Assembly: GCA_000380225.1 (NCBI GenBank)
Contig: KB904821.1
Coordinates: 980,791-1,044,790 of the forward strand
DNA length: 64,000 bases
Origin: a filamentous cyanobacterium ESFC-1
GTDB lineage: Bacteria > Cyanobacteriota > Cyanobacteriia > Cyanobacteriales > Spirulinaceae
Direction of reading: 5' to 3'
The notes beneath the pieces are model-generated. The model saw nothing but the letters and a program-made list of their open reading frames with translations. It was not told where the DNA came from and made no database searches. The translations under genes and the position numbers were made by a program. Shown here piece by piece: positions 1 through 9,051 of the stretch (position 1 is its first letter; each line of letters begins with the position of its first letter).

Positions 1-623
1 GCGACGTTTGGATTCCCAATGTCTGCCTACTGAGTGACCATCCCCACCAAGACCTGATTCTGCAACTGTATGACATGGGCTGTATTCTTTTTGGGGAATA
101 CGTCCAAGCCTCCGGTGCCACCTTTTCGTATTACATCGACCTCCGCAAAATCATCTCCAAGCCCCAAGTCTTTCACCAAGTCCTCAACGCCTACGAAGAC
201 ATCCTCAAAACCCTCTCCTTCGACCGCATTGCAGGCATTCCCTACGGTTCCCTCCCCACCGCCACCGGCTTATCTTTGCGCCTCCATCAGCCCATGATTT
301 TTCCTCGCAAAGAAGTCAAAGCCCACGGCACCAGACGCTTGATTGAAGGTACATTTCACGAAGGGGAAAAAGTCGTGGTGGTAGACGATATTCTGATTAC
401 AGGTAACAGCGTCATGGAAGGGGCAGCCAAGTTACAATCTTGTGGCTTGGTCATCGAAGACATTGTGGTATTCCTCGACCACGAAGGCGGGGTAAAGCAA
501 CGGTTACGAGAAAAGGGTTATCAAGCCCATTCTGTGTTGGCCATTTCTGAAATAACCCAAACCCTCTACGAAGCCGGACGCATTACCCCAGAACAGTATC
601 AACTGTTAACTCAGGAAACTTGA
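1..623 (+). CDS. pyrE: Bifunctional OMP decarboxylase/orotate phosphoribosyltransferase, C-terminal part
   Basis: The reading frame is already open at the left edge, so the start lies outside the window. The visible part is an orotate phosphoribosyltransferase domain, which joins orotate to PRPP in pyrimidine synthesis. The PRPP-binding loop is VVVVDDILITGNS, with FGEYVQASGATFSYYIDLRK before it. In-frame residues upstream (DVWIPNVCLLSDHPHQDLI) resemble the linker of the cyanobacterial fusion in which OMP decarboxylase (PyrF) precedes PyrE; that fusion is inferred. The stop codon TGA lies inside TTGACATCCTCACC (620-633), a 14-base match to the IS200/IS605-like end near 40923. The convergent amylase gene follows 26 bases later. 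Confidence 0.85.
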   Translation, partial: DVWIPNVCLLSDHPHQDLILQLYDMGCILFGEYVQASGATFSYYIDLRKIISKPQVFHQVLNAYEDILKTLSFDRIAGIPYGSLPTATGLSLRLHQPMIFPRKEVKAHGTRRLIEGTFHEGEKVVVVDDILITGNSVMEGAAKLQSCGLVIEDIVVFLDHEGGVKQRLREKGYQAHSVLAISEITQTLYEAGRITPEQYQLLTQET

Positions 624-649
624 CATCCTCACCCCGCGATCGCAGCAGT

Positions 650-2095
650 TTAAGCCAAAATACAGCCTTGACGCGGTGGCAAACTCAAATATAACTGCAT
701 TGCTTCCCATCTCACGGTTGCATCTCCATACAACACCTGACTGGGTTGAGTTTTCAACACGGCCGGATCGAGCTTGATTGCCGCCGTTGCTTTTTCAGTT
801 CCGGCATTAATCGCCACAATCAGGGCTGTTTCCCCCAAAATCCGGGCAAACACATAAACCATGCCCTGCATTCCCAAGATTTTGTACTCTCCCGTCCGCA
901 AAGCCGGATATTGATGGCGCAGGGCAATCAACTTTTTATGGTAATCTAAAACCTCTAAATTCCATTCCTTCTCAAAGGGAAAGCCGCGACGGGAATCCGG
1001 GTCTATGCGACCGGGTAAACCCACTTCATCCCCATAATAAATGCTTGGTGCGCCGGGAAAGGTCATTAACAATAGGGTGGCTAACTCAACCGTAGCGCGA
1101 TCGCCATCTGCAATCGACAGCAAGCGGGCTGTATCGTGACTGTCGAGTAAATTAAGCTGGGTCAGTTGAATTTCCCAAGGATACATTTCGAGCAAGGATT
1201 CAATTTTCTGGGCGTATCCCTGGGCATCTAACGCCGGATAGGGATAATAATCATGGCCTTCGACTAAATCCATCACCACGCGATCGCCCGCCGTAAACGC
1301 AATGGTCGGGGCAGTAAACAAATAATTCATTACCCCATCAAACTGCTTACCATCCAACCACGGACGCGAATCCCGCCATACTTCTCCCACAATATAAGCC
1401 TCTGGGTTAATCGCCTTGACGCGATCGCGAAACTCCTCCCAAAAACCTGGGACTTCCACCTCAAACGGCACATCCAACCGCCAGCCATCAATTCCCAAAT
1501 TCAACCAATACTCCCCAATCTTCATAATATACTCGCGCACTTGGGGATTTTCGTGGTTAAATTCCGGTAGAGCGCGATTTTCATCCCAACCCACATAATT
1601 TGCCGGAAAACTGCCGTTATAAGCCGAAACCGGCCACTTTTCAATTTTGAACCAATCTACCCAGGGGGAATAGGGGCCATTTTCTAAAATGTCACTAAAA
1701 AAGAAAAACCCCCGTCCCGTATGGTTAAAAACCCCATCCAAAACCACCTTAATATCCCGGCGATGGGCTTCTTCCAGTAAAACCATAAAAGCCTCATTTC
1801 CCCCCAAAATTGGGTCAATCTGATAATAATCGTGGGTGTGGTAGCGGTGATTACTAGCCGATTGAAAAATGGGTGTAAAATAAATGGCATTAACACCCAA
1901 ATCTTGCAAATAATCCAGTTTTTCGGCAACTCCCCATAAATTGCCCCCTTTATACCCCTGCAACGTCGGCGGATCGCTCCAAGCTTCCAAAGGAATCGTA
2001 TAAGGAAGCCTCTGTTGTGTCCCTTGGGCAAAGCGGTCTGGAAAAATTTGGTAAAAGATCGCGTTTTTGACCCAATCCGGAGTTTGAATAGCCAT
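650..2095 (-). CDS. GH13 family alpha-amylase/neopullulanase-like glycosidase
   Basis: This 481-residue enzyme has all four GH13 catalytic signatures: DGVFNH (about 120-125), GWRLDVP with the nucleophile Asp208, IVGEVW with acid/base Glu238, and LLDSHD with His320-Asp321. It starts directly with the (beta/alpha)8 barrel (DWVKNAIFYQIFPDRF) and has no signal peptide, so it is probably cytoplasmic and acts on alpha-1,4 or alpha-1,6 glucans or maltodextrins. Cyclomaltodextrinases and neopullulanases usually carry an extra N-terminal domain, which is absent here. The insert near SPWVDWFKIEKWPV is typical of that subfamily, but exact substrate specificity cannot be told. It faces pyrFE and has its own leader. 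MalQ at 26-27.7 kb may share the substrate pool. Confidence 0.88.
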   Translation of the reverse strand: MAIQTPDWVKNAIFYQIFPDRFAQGTQQRLPYTIPLEAWSDPPTLQGYKGGNLWGVAEKLDYLQDLGVNAIYFTPIFQSASNHRYHTHDYYQIDPILGGNEAFMVLLEEAHRRDIKVVLDGVFNHTGRGFFFFSDILENGPYSPWVDWFKIEKWPVSAYNGSFPANYVGWDENRALPEFNHENPQVREYIMKIGEYWLNLGIDGWRLDVPFEVEVPGFWEEFRDRVKAINPEAYIVGEVWRDSRPWLDGKQFDGVMNYLFTAPTIAFTAGDRVVMDLVEGHDYYPYPALDAQGYAQKIESLLEMYPWEIQLTQLNLLDSHDTARLLSIADGDRATVELATLLLMTFPGAPSIYYGDEVGLPGRIDPDSRRGFPFEKEWNLEVLDYHKKLIALRHQYPALRTGEYKILGMQGMVYVFARILGETALIVAINAGTEKATAAIKLDPAVLKTQPSQVLYGDATVRWEAMQLYLSLPPRQGCILA

Positions 2096-2136
2096 AATAA
2101 TTTCTTTAGCTCCACAATCAGGGTATCAAGCATTGT

Positions 2137-2240
2137 GGTTATTGGTCATTGGTCATTCGTCCTTTGTCATTCGTGACAAGTTAAACCCAAATTTGGGATG
2201 TCAAGAGAACAGAAAGCCCCTGTAGGGGTGAGGCAACCTC
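2137..2240. repeat. Heptamer run followed by a relative of dispersed repeat B
   Basis: Imperfect TTGGTCA-type heptamers (2140-2175) are followed by GTGACAAGTT and, further on, CCTGTAGGGGTG. The same word order (GTGACAAGTTAA, TGTCAAG, TGTAGGGG) occurs at 8675-8754 and 58022-58099, so this is probably a diverged copy of that element. Confidence 0.5.
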
Positions 2241-2283
2241 TCCCAATCTCAACTTATCACTCATGCTCTCTTGGCATTTAGGC

Positions 2284-2312
2284 AATAAAAAAAGCGGGCC
2301 GTAGCCCGCTTT
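2284..2312 (-). terminator. Rho-independent terminator of tkt
   Basis: A perfect 9-bp stem (AAAGCGGGC/GCCCGCTTT, loop of 4) lies 23 bases after the transketolase stop. On the minus strand it is followed by a T-run (TTTTTATT). Confidence 0.88.
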
Positions 2313-2334
2313 ACATCAATCGGAAAAATTGGCA

Positions 2335-4365
2335 TTAACCAATAACTTGCTTGGCTTTAGCCACGACATTATCCACCGTGAAACCAAACTTCTCTAAAGC
2401 CACATCACCAGGGGCAGAAGTCCCAAAGGAATTGATTGAAACCGTATTGTCTTCGCTGCCGACATAACGACCCCAACCAAAGCTCACACCCGCTTCAACC
2501 GCTAAACGCTTGGCATTCGGCGGCAGAACAGAGTTTTTGTAAGCTTCGTCTTGTTCCTCGAACAACTCCCAACTCGGCATCGAAACCACGCGGACTTTCT
2601 TGCCTTCAGCTTTGAGTTTTTCGGCGGCTTCTAAGCACAGAGAAACCTCCGAACCCGTCCCGATGAGTACGAGTTCGAGTTCTTCAGGCGCAAAGCCACA
2701 AGCGGCAACATAAGCGCCCTTGGTGGTGTTTTCGATAGAGCTTCCGGCTAAGTTGGGCAGACCTTGACGAGACAAAGCCAGTAAAACGGGTTGTGGTTTA
2801 CCCGTACCAATACCTTTAGAACGCTCGATGGCGACTTTATAAGCCCCAGAGGTTTCGTTACCATCTGCCGGACGCATCACAACCAAACCTGGAATCATGC
2901 GTAAAGAAGCAATATGTTCTACAGGTTGGTGAGTGGGGCCATCTTCACCGAGAGCGACAGAATCGTGAGTCATCACCCAGATGACCCCGGCGTGAGACAA
3001 GGCAGACAAGCGAATCGCATTCCGCATATAGTCGGTGAACACCAAGAAGGTCGCACCGTAAGGAATTAAACCGGGGCTATGGAGGGCAATGCCGTTACAA
3101 ATTGCGCCCATGCCGTGTTCGCGCACGCCGAAACGCAGGTTTTTGCCTTCGTAGCTGCCTTTTTGGAAGTCTCCGGCTCCTTTGATTAAGGTTTTGTTGG
3201 AGGGGGCCAAATCCGCCGAACCGCCAAAGATTTCCGGTAAGACTTCGGCTAAAGCATTCAGGGTTGCACCCGATTGGTTGCGGGTGGCATCCTTTTTGCT
3301 TTCGGGGGTATAAGTCGGCAGGGCTTTTTCCCAACCGTCGGGAAGCTGACCGCTATTCATGCGCTCAAACAAAGCCGCGTCTTCGGGATATTTGGTTTTG
3401 TATTCAGCAAATTTCTGATTCCACTCGGCTTCGTAGCTTGCGCCCCGTTCGACGGCTTTACGGAAGTGAGCGAGGGCATCTTCAGGAACAACGAAGGGGT
3501 CATAGTTCCAACCCATGTGTTTGCGGGTGGCATCGACTTCGGATTCTCCTAAAGCTGCCCCGTGTACGCCGTGGGTGTTGGCTTTGTTGGGAGAGCCATA
3601 GCCGATGGTGGTGGTCACTTTGATCAGCGAGGGCTTGTCGGTGACGGTTTTGGCCGTTTCGATGGCTTTGTGGATGGCTTCGAGGTCAGTGTTGCCGTTT
3701 TCGACAGACTGAACGTGCCAACCATAAGCTTCAAAGCGTTTGCCCACATCTTCGGTAAAGGCTAGTTCCGTCGAACCATCAATGGAGATGTGGTTGTCAT
3801 CGTACAAAGCGATTAATTTACCCAAGCCCAAGTGACCGGCGAGGGAACAGGCTTCCCCGGAGATGCCTTCCATGTTGCAGCCATCGCCGAGAACAACGTA
3901 GGTGTAGTGATCGACAATGGTAGAATCGGGCTTGTTGAACATTGCGCCGAGGTGGGCTTCAGCCATGGCCAGACCTACACCGTTGGCAATGCCTTGTCCG
4001 AGAGGCCCGGTGGTGACTTCGATGCCGTCGGTGATAAAGTTTTCTGGGTGACCGGGGGTTTTAGAATCCCATTGGCGGAATTGTTGGATGTCTTCGATGC
4101 TGACGCTATCGTAACCGGTTAGGTGCAGTAGGGCGTATTGCAGCATACAGCCGTGACCTGCCGAAAGCACGAAGCGATCGCGATTGGGCCATTGAGAATT
4201 TTTGGGGTTATGTCGCATAAAGCGATCCCAGAGGACAAAGGCCATTGGGGCTGCACCCATTGGCAGTCCGGGGTGTCCAGAGTTAGCTTTTTCGACCGCA
4301 TCAATGGCGAGAAAGCGAATGGAATTGATACAAAGTTCTTCAAGTGATTGTTTAGCAACGACCAT
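2335..4365 (-). CDS. tkt: Transketolase
   Basis: This 676-residue thiamine-diphosphate enzyme moves two-carbon ketol units in the Calvin cycle and the pentose phosphate pathway. Visible signatures are SGHPG (29-33), the substrate loop [21 protein letters not shown], the ThDP/Mg motif GDGCN (160-164) ending in the downstream Asn of [10 protein letters not shown], and [12 protein letters not shown] carrying the catalytic Glu of the pyrimidine domain. Length is normal for bacterial transketolase. It is monocistronic: a strong terminator follows it and about 200 bases of leader separate it from the divergent thioesterase gene. Confidence 0.97.
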   Translation of the reverse strand: MVVAKQSLEELCINSIRFLAIDAVEKANSGHPGLPMGAAPMAFVLWDRFMRHNPKNSQWPNRDRFVLSAGHGCMLQYALLHLTGYDSVSIEDIQQFRQWDSKTPGHPENFITDGIEVTTGPLGQGIANGVGLAMAEAHLGAMFNKPDSTIVDHYTYVVLGDGCNMEGISGEACSLAGHLGLGKLIALYDDNHISIDGSTELAFTEDVGKRFEAYGWHVQSVENGNTDLEAIHKAIETAKTVTDKPSLIKVTTTIGYGSPNKANTHGVHGAALGESEVDATRKHMGWNYDPFVVPEDALAHFRKAVERGASYEAEWNQKFAEYKTKYPEDAALFERMNSGQLPDGWEKALPTYTPESKKDATRNQSGATLNALAEVLPEIFGGSADLAPSNKTLIKGAGDFQKGSYEGKNLRFGVREHGMGAICNGIALHSPGLIPYGATFLVFTDYMRNAIRLSALSHAGVIWVMTHDSVALGEDGPTHQPVEHIASLRMIPGLVVMRPADGNETSGAYKVAIERSKGIGTGKPQPVLLALSRQGLPNLAGSSIENTTKGAYVAACGFAPEELELVLIGTGSEVSLCLEAAEKLKAEGKKVRVVSMPSWELFEEQDEAYKNSVLPPNAKRLAVEAGVSFGWGRYVGSEDNTVSINSFGTSAPGDVALEKFGFTVDNVVAKAKQVIG

Positions 4366-4564
4366 ATTTTCTTGTTTTATGGATGTGGAACTACATTAAG
4401 GTTGGCGTGTGGGTAGACTACGCCAAGATAGTAAACTTGATGGCTGTCGATGGCCCCAAGGCACTTTTTATCATCCCATTGTTCGGGATCGATGAGCAAG
4501 CTCTACAGACCCTCAGATTTTGATTTTTAGGATCAAGGGTTATATTACACAAGGAAGGGCTGTT

Positions 4565-4978
4565 ATGACGTTTATTTATCCCTATGTTATTCGTTTAGCC
4601 GATACAGATGCGGCAGGGGTGATTTATTTTGCAAAAGCCCTCGAAATTTGCCACGAAGCTTATGAGTCTTATTTGGCGAGTTGCGCGATCGCACTCCCCC
4701 ATTTCGCTCGCTCTCATTCGATAGCCCTTCCCATCGTACACAGTGCGGCGGATTTTTTGCGGCCTTTGGTGTGGGGCGATCGCGTCTCGGTTCATCTGAG
4801 CGCCACTCCCCCCAGAACTCACAGTTTTGAGTTGAATTATACAGTGACCCCTGAAAACCAACGAGACGCGATCGCGATTTCTGCTTGCACTCGTCATGTT
4901 TGTATCGATCCTCAAACTCGCTCTAAGGTTTTGCTTCCAGATAAGTTGAGGGAGGCGGTTTTGGGTTTGGGGCAGTAG
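4565..4978 (+). CDS. Hotdog-fold acyl-CoA thioesterase, likely DHNA-CoA hydrolase
   Basis: The protein is 137 residues if started at the ATG at 4565, which has a good Shine-Dalgarno (AAGGAAGGG, 4551-4559). An upstream in-frame TTG at 4520 would lie before that site and is less likely. The N-terminus (YVIRLADTDAAGVIYFAKALEICHEAYESYL) is the 4HBT-type signature with the Asp/Thr/Asp-rich active-site loop. In cyanobacteria such enzymes hydrolyse 1,4-dihydroxy-2-naphthoyl-CoA in phylloquinone synthesis; that role is inferred from family only. The last codons GGG CAG TAG match the GGGCAGT repeat that follows, so the repeat seems to have replaced the original C-terminus. Confidence 0.78.
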   Translation: MTFIYPYVIRLADTDAAGVIYFAKALEICHEAYESYLASCAIALPHFARSHSIALPIVHSAADFLRPLVWGDRVSVHLSATPPRTHSFELNYTVTPENQRDAIAISACTRHVCIDPQTRSKVLLPDKLREAVLGLGQ

Positions 4979-5200
4979 GCGTGTAGGGGCGGGGTTTCCC
5001 CGTCCTTTGAGAGAGTGGGGAGGAGGGGGAAGAGGGGGAGGAGGGGGAAGAGGGGGAGGAAATTACCAATTACCAATTGAGGGATTCTGCCAATAACCAA
5101 TAACCAATAACCAATAACCAACAACCAATAACCAACAACCAATAACCAACAACCAATAACCAACAACCAACAACCAATGACAAAGGACAAAGGACAAAAT
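4969..5200. repeat. Repeat block: palindrome, purine-rich runs and CCAATAA/CCAACAA heptamer array
   Basis: In order: the GGGGCGGGGTTTCCCCGTCC palindrome (4986-5005), a GAGGGGGA-type purine run (5012-5060), TTACCAA units, and about 12 tandem heptamers CCAATAA or CCAACAA from about 5090, ending in CAAAGGA units. Period 7 holds throughout the last part. No gene is seen between here and the tRNA. Confidence 0.85.
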
Positions 5201-5280
5201 TTTTTTAAAAAAGGGCTTGCCAAATCCAGATGAGTGTGACTATAATAAAAAACTGTTGTGAGCGATACAACAAAGAGTAA

Positions 5281-5352
5281 TCCTCAGTAGCTCAGTGGTA
5301 GAGCGGTCGGCTGTTAACCGATTGGTCGCAAGTTCGAATCTTGCCTGGGGAG
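5281..5352 (+). tRNA. tRNA-Asn (anticodon GTT)
   Basis: A 72-base cloverleaf is visible. The acceptor stem TCCTCAG pairs with CTGGGGA (one G-T pair). The D arm contains AGCTCAGTGGTAGAGC. The anticodon stem GTCGG/CCGAT holds loop CTGTTAA with GTT at 5313-5315. The T loop is TTCGAATC. The CCA end is not encoded; the next bases are TCC. Confidence 0.96.
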
Positions 5353-5359
5353 TCCAAAA

Positions 5360-5402
5360 AACTGCGTTTCTGGCATACCAGGAGCGCAGTTCTTGCTTTT
5401 TG
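5360..5402 (+). terminator. Hairpin terminator after tRNA-Asn
   Basis: Nested stems AACTGCG/CGCAGTT (5360-5366, 5385-5391) and CTGG/CCAG (5370-5381) are followed by TTGCTTTTTG, directly downstream of the tRNA. Confidence 0.75.
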
Positions 5403-5737
5403 TCAAGATGAAACCACAAATTTCTGTCCTGGGTGAGAGACAGCCAAGCGATCGCGATCGCCAAGTCTTAAAAAAAATCGAATTTTCAGGAACTCCGATA
5501 GAGGCAATTAGTCCAAAAATACGCTTGAATAGCAAGGATAGTGCGAGTTCGTTTCTAGGGTTGAGTCAATTTCGGGTCAATTCTTTCGGTGTTAGAGTGG
5601 GAAGACGAACTCAATCTCAACTCAAAATCCAGACTGTTATCAATTTCACTAGCCAGTAAACTAGGGCTTGATACACTAAAAAACAGTCGAAACGAACTAA
5701 ATTTCGTTTTTGAAGTCATTTAAGGAGAAAAGCCATT

Positions 5738-5962
5738 ATGAGTAATATCGACGAACAAATCGAACAAGAGCGTAAAAACGCTAGAACCGTTTGCAGCACC
5801 GAAGGAGGAGAGTCTGGCGACTGTGCCGCCGCTTGGGATGCAGTCGAAGAATTACAAGCCGAAGCATCTCACCAACGCCAAACCAAACCCAAGAAAACCT
5901 CCCTCGAACAGTACTGTGACGATAATCCTGACGCAGTAGAATGTCGAGTTTATGACGAGTAG
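5738..5962 (+). CDS. cp12: CP12, redox regulator of GAPDH and phosphoribulokinase
   Basis: This 74-residue protein has the complete CP12 layout: an N-terminal cysteine pair (Cys19, Cys29), the AWDAVEELQAEASHQ helix, and the C-terminal module YCDDNPDAVECRVYDE with Cys60 and Cys69. Oxidised CP12 ties GAPDH and PRK into an inactive complex and so switches the Calvin cycle off in the dark (established for the family). The start is set by AAGGAGA ten bases upstream. It is monocistronic, with a strong hairpin downstream. Confidence 0.97.
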   Translation: MSNIDEQIEQERKNARTVCSTEGGESGDCAAAWDAVEELQAEASHQRQTKPKKTSLEQYCDDNPDAVECRVYDE

Positions 5963-6002
5963 GGCGATCGAGCGCTCATCTTGTTAGCTCGAAAATAAAC
6001 TC

Positions 6003-6060
6003 AAAGCAGATAGGATCGTCTCGATAGAGACTTCTATCTGCTTTGTCGCGATCGCCCTTT
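6003..6060 (+). terminator. Hairpin terminator after cp12
   Basis: An 11-bp stem AAAGCAGATAG/CTATCTGCTTT (6003-6013, 6034-6044) encloses a second hairpin (GTCTC/GAGAC). Six T bases follow 12 bases after the stem, near 6057-6062. The hairpin is clear; the offset T-run makes termination less certain. Confidence 0.65.
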
Positions 6061-6123
6061 TTTGGGACAATCAGCAGTGATATCACCACTTTTCTTTCTC
6101 AGACCCTATTAAAAAAACAAGCA

Positions 6124-6720
6124 ATGCAAGACGATCTTTGGTATAGACCCTTGGTTTGGATGGATTACAAAATCGCGGTTTTGTTTGCCATCCTCGCGCC
6201 TTTGGTGTTATTGGTATGGGCATTGATCAAACGCTCTGAAGCGATTACCCGGTTACTCATTATCTATTGGCGGGTCGCCAGCTTATTAATGATTGCGTTA
6301 TATTTACTCATTCCCGCTTGGCGCATTGGCTTTGTGGCCAGTTTTTGCGGTCGTATTTTGATTCCGCTTTCGTTGTGGTTTTGGGTCGATCTCAACGAAG
6401 AAATCGACGATCGCCCCCCAGATTTATTAAAACTACTGCTCACCGCTTGGCGTTGGGCGATGACGGTGTATTGTGGGATTGGCGCGATCGCGACCCTACC
6501 CTTTCTTTCCTGCGCCTTTAATCCCAACGTCATCGAAACCCCTGCTTGTCGCGTATGGCTCGAAGCCCCTTGGCTGTACAAAGCCTTGCTCCACAATGAG
6601 GCCAGTCCCGGCGTAGTGGGCTTTTTCGGCGCGGTGGGCTTGTGTTTATATATTGTCTATTTCGCTTATTTCATTCTGATTCGCTTGGGCAGACAAGGCC
6701 GCTCGGCTTTAGAACAATGA
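6124..6720 (+). CDS. DUF3177-like integral membrane protein
   Basis: The likely start is the ATG at 6124 (MQDDLWYRPLVWMDYK), giving 198 residues; the longer frame from 6043 would begin inside the cp12 terminator. There are about five hydrophobic segments: KIAVLFAILAPLVLLVWALI, LLMIALYLLIPAW, ILIPLSLWFW, AMTVYCGIGAIATLPFLS and the C-terminal GFFGAVGLCLYIVYFAYFIL. The conserved loop WVDLNEEIDDRPPDLLKLLLTAWRW looks like the cyanobacterial DUF3177 family, named from memory. No enzymatic motif is seen and function is unknown. It overlaps the next gene by ATGA, so the two are probably co-translated. Confidence 0.75.
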   Translation: MQDDLWYRPLVWMDYKIAVLFAILAPLVLLVWALIKRSEAITRLLIIYWRVASLLMIALYLLIPAWRIGFVASFCGRILIPLSLWFWVDLNEEIDDRPPDLLKLLLTAWRWAMTVYCGIGAIATLPFLSCAFNPNVIETPACRVWLEAPWLYKALLHNEASPGVVGFFGAVGLCLYIVYFAYFILIRLGRQGRSALEQ

Positions 6721-7031
6721 AAATGACTTTGGCACAACGACTCGAACAATACACCCTCAAAAACCCCCAAGAGGTCTTAATTGTCCAGATCGCCCTCGAC
6801 GACACCGAAGACCAAATTATGATTTTTAAGGGCTTTTCTAGCTCTTTAATGCGTCCTACTGCCTTCGATCCCGATGTTCCCGTCCTCGCTCAGGATGCCC
6901 AAATTCTCAGCATCGATCGCGTTGTCAGTCCTTACCTTCCCGACGATCCTCAGTACATTGCTCAAGGGCTAACCCTCACCGACATGGAAAATCTGTTGCA
7001 CGAAGCAGGAATTTCTGAAGAAGTATCTTGA
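6717..7031 (+). CDS. Conserved cyanobacterial/plastid-type hypothetical protein
   Basis: The start ATG at 6717 overlaps the stop of the preceding membrane-protein gene (ATGA), implying translational coupling and an operon. The 104-residue acidic soluble protein has LIVQIALDDTEDQIMIFKGF, SSSLMRPTAFDPDVPVLA and IDRVVSPYLPDDPQYIAQGL. I associate this pattern with a small family shared by cyanobacteria and chloroplasts (DUF7734-like, from memory). No catalytic motif is visible. Confidence 0.75.
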   Translation: MKMTLAQRLEQYTLKNPQEVLIVQIALDDTEDQIMIFKGFSSSLMRPTAFDPDVPVLAQDAQILSIDRVVSPYLPDDPQYIAQGLTLTDMENLLHEAGISEEVS

Positions 7032-7162
7032 TCTTCTAGAAACCTTTGTGTATATAGAGTGAAACTACTGGTGAGAGTAATCCCTTCAGGAAACTAGCAA
7101 TTTTGCCCCCTGAAAATGGTATCCTCTCACTGTGTGGATTGTGTGTGTGAGGAACTACTGTT

Positions 7163-8626
7163 ATGGTGACATCGAATATTCGACCGCAGCTCAACGGCAG
7201 AGTCGAAGCAGCTTCGGCTTTGAAAATTTCGCCGTCTTTTCCCAGTTTTGGCTCTCTGGCTCTCCCGAAATCCCCTTTATTTGGCACCGATGGCATTCGG
7301 GGTAAAGCCGGAGACTTGCTCACCGCCCCCCTAGCGCTACAGGTGGGTTTTTGGGCGGCTCAGGTATTACAACAAGCTGCCGGACGCAAAGGGGCAATTA
7401 TTATTGGCCAAGACTCCCGCAACTCCAGCGATATGTTATCCACCGCGATCGCGGCAGGGTTGACTTCAGCCGGGTTAGAAGTCTGGAATTTGGGCTTGTG
7501 TCCGACTCCTTGCGTATCTTACTTGACCAACGCCACCGATGCCATTGGTGGGGTCATGATCTCCGCCAGTCACAATCCCCCAGAAGATAACGGTATTAAA
7601 TTTTTTAGCGAAAACGGTACAAAGTTAAAATCCCCTGAGACCCAACAAATCGAAGCGGGCTTGCGGGGTCAGCCCACCCTGACTCAAGTTACAGAAGGTT
7701 GGGGTCATCATTATCAACGGCCCACTCTAACCCAAGAATATACCAATGCTTTACTGCGATCGCTCCCTGGCGATTTAGACCTCAGCGGCCAGCGCGTGGT
7801 TTTAGATTTAGCGTGGGGGGCGGCCACCCAACTCGCACCTTTAGCATTTGCGGCATTAGGGGCAGAAGTGATTTGTCTGCACGACCAAGCCAATGGCGAT
7901 CGCATTAATGTGAATTGTGGTTCGACCCATCTGGCTTCCCTCAAAGCCGCAATTCGCGAGCATAATGCCGATTTGGGCTTTGCTTTTGACGGCGATGCCG
8001 ATCGCGTAATGGCAGTAGATGCCCAAGGTCGTACCATTGACGGGGACTATATTCTGTATTTCTGGGGTAAAACCCTGCAAGCGCAAGAAAAACTGCCCCA
8101 AGACTTGATTGTGGCAACGGTTATGGCGAATTTGGGCTTTGAGCGAGCTTGGCAAAGCTTAGGCGGTCAATTCTGCCGGACAAAAGTCGGCGATCAATAC
8201 GTCCAAGCCGAAATGTTCAAAACCGGGGCCATGTTAGGCGGCGAACAATCGGGTCACATTCTCTGTCACCATCACAGCTTTTCTGGGGATGGTTTACAAA
8301 CGGCTTTACATCTCACGGCGTTATTACAGCAATCCGGTTCTACCCTAGATGCCATGGTAGACGACAGTTTCCACACCTATCCGCAATTGTTACAGAATGT
8401 GCGAGTTGAAGACCGCGATCGCCGTTTAAACTGGCAAGAGTACGATCGTTTGCAAAGCGCGATCGCCACAGCCGAAACCGCCATGGGAGATACAGGCCGC
8501 ATTTTAGTCCGGGCTTCGGGGACTGAACCGGTGATTCGGGTGATGGTGGAAGCCGAAAACGCCGATATCGTCCAATATTGGACGGCTGAAACAGTCAAGG
8601 CGGTGCAGCAGTATTCAGGACAATAG
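7163..8626 (+). CDS. glmM: Phosphoglucosamine mutase
   Basis: This 487-residue alpha-D-phosphohexomutase converts glucosamine-6-phosphate to glucosamine-1-phosphate for peptidoglycan and lipid A. Signatures are LFGTDGIRG (39-47), the phosphoserine loop [16 protein letters not shown] with catalytic Ser136, the Mg loop [11 protein letters not shown] and the phosphate-binding [14 protein letters not shown] near the C-terminus. GlmM rather than phosphoglucomutase/phosphomannomutase is inferred from FGTDGIRG and overall length. About 36 residues precede the family's usual start, so a later start is possible, but no Met lies between. It has its own 130-base leader. Confidence 0.93.
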   Translation: MVTSNIRPQLNGRVEAASALKISPSFPSFGSLALPKSPLFGTDGIRGKAGDLLTAPLALQVGFWAAQVLQQAAGRKGAIIIGQDSRNSSDMLSTAIAAGLTSAGLEVWNLGLCPTPCVSYLTNATDAIGGVMISASHNPPEDNGIKFFSENGTKLKSPETQQIEAGLRGQPTLTQVTEGWGHHYQRPTLTQEYTNALLRSLPGDLDLSGQRVVLDLAWGAATQLAPLAFAALGAEVICLHDQANGDRINVNCGSTHLASLKAAIREHNADLGFAFDGDADRVMAVDAQGRTIDGDYILYFWGKTLQAQEKLPQDLIVATVMANLGFERAWQSLGGQFCRTKVGDQYVQAEMFKTGAMLGGEQSGHILCHHHSFSGDGLQTALHLTALLQQSGSTLDAMVDDSFHTYPQLLQNVRVEDRDRRLNWQEYDRLQSAIATAETAMGDTGRILVRASGTEPVIRVMVEAENADIVQYWTAETVKAVQQYSGQ

Positions 8627-8639
8627 GAAATATCGAGTT

Positions 8640-8946
8640 CGTCATTTGTCCTAAATCAATTGGTCATTGGCCATTTGTGACAAGTTAAGGTTTTGTCTGC
8701 ATTGTCAAGTTCCTTGTAGGGGCGGGGTTTCCCCGTCCAAGTTCACGTTATCGGATGGGACTTCGCCATTAATACTAAATCCGATACGCCACAACCCACC
8801 TATTTTCTAGTCTGCGAAGTGTAGACTTTGCCGCGCTGGTTCCCCGGATTGCAATCCGTGGGCGGGTTAAGGGAATTAGGGTGTATGAAAACCGGATTTG
8901 GTATAAAAACCCACAACCCCTCTCCCACGCTTGAGAGGGGTTTGCG
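8640..8946. repeat. Dispersed repeat B with embedded palindrome; no gene
   Basis: Bases 8675-8754 (GTGACAAGTTAAGGTTTTGT, TGTCAAGTTCCTTGTAGGGG, then the palindrome at 8719-8738) match 58022-58099 almost base for base. A second segment, CCCCTCTCCCACGCTTGAGA followed by GGGGTTTGCGGTGAAGGC (8917-8956), is shared with about 58116-58165. The two loci therefore carry related composite elements. The block also covers the apparent N-terminal extension of the next gene. Confidence 0.75.
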
Positions 8947-9051
8947 GTGAAGGCTAAGGACTCATTCAGTATCCCACCCGATCCACAAATAGTTTTAGAG
9001 TCGTGTGGCACAATCGATAAAGAAAGAGTCGCCAGGCGTGTGCCGCTCCCT

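Noticed and set aside
5090..5196. CRISPR-like array
   Set aside because: Units are only 7 bases with no spacers; these are STRR-type heptamers.
5393..5659. 88-codon plus-strand ORF between the tRNA terminator and cp12
   Set aside because: Its start lies in the tRNA terminator, there is no Shine-Dalgarno, the residues show no known motif and the DNA includes HIP1 repeats; likely spurious.
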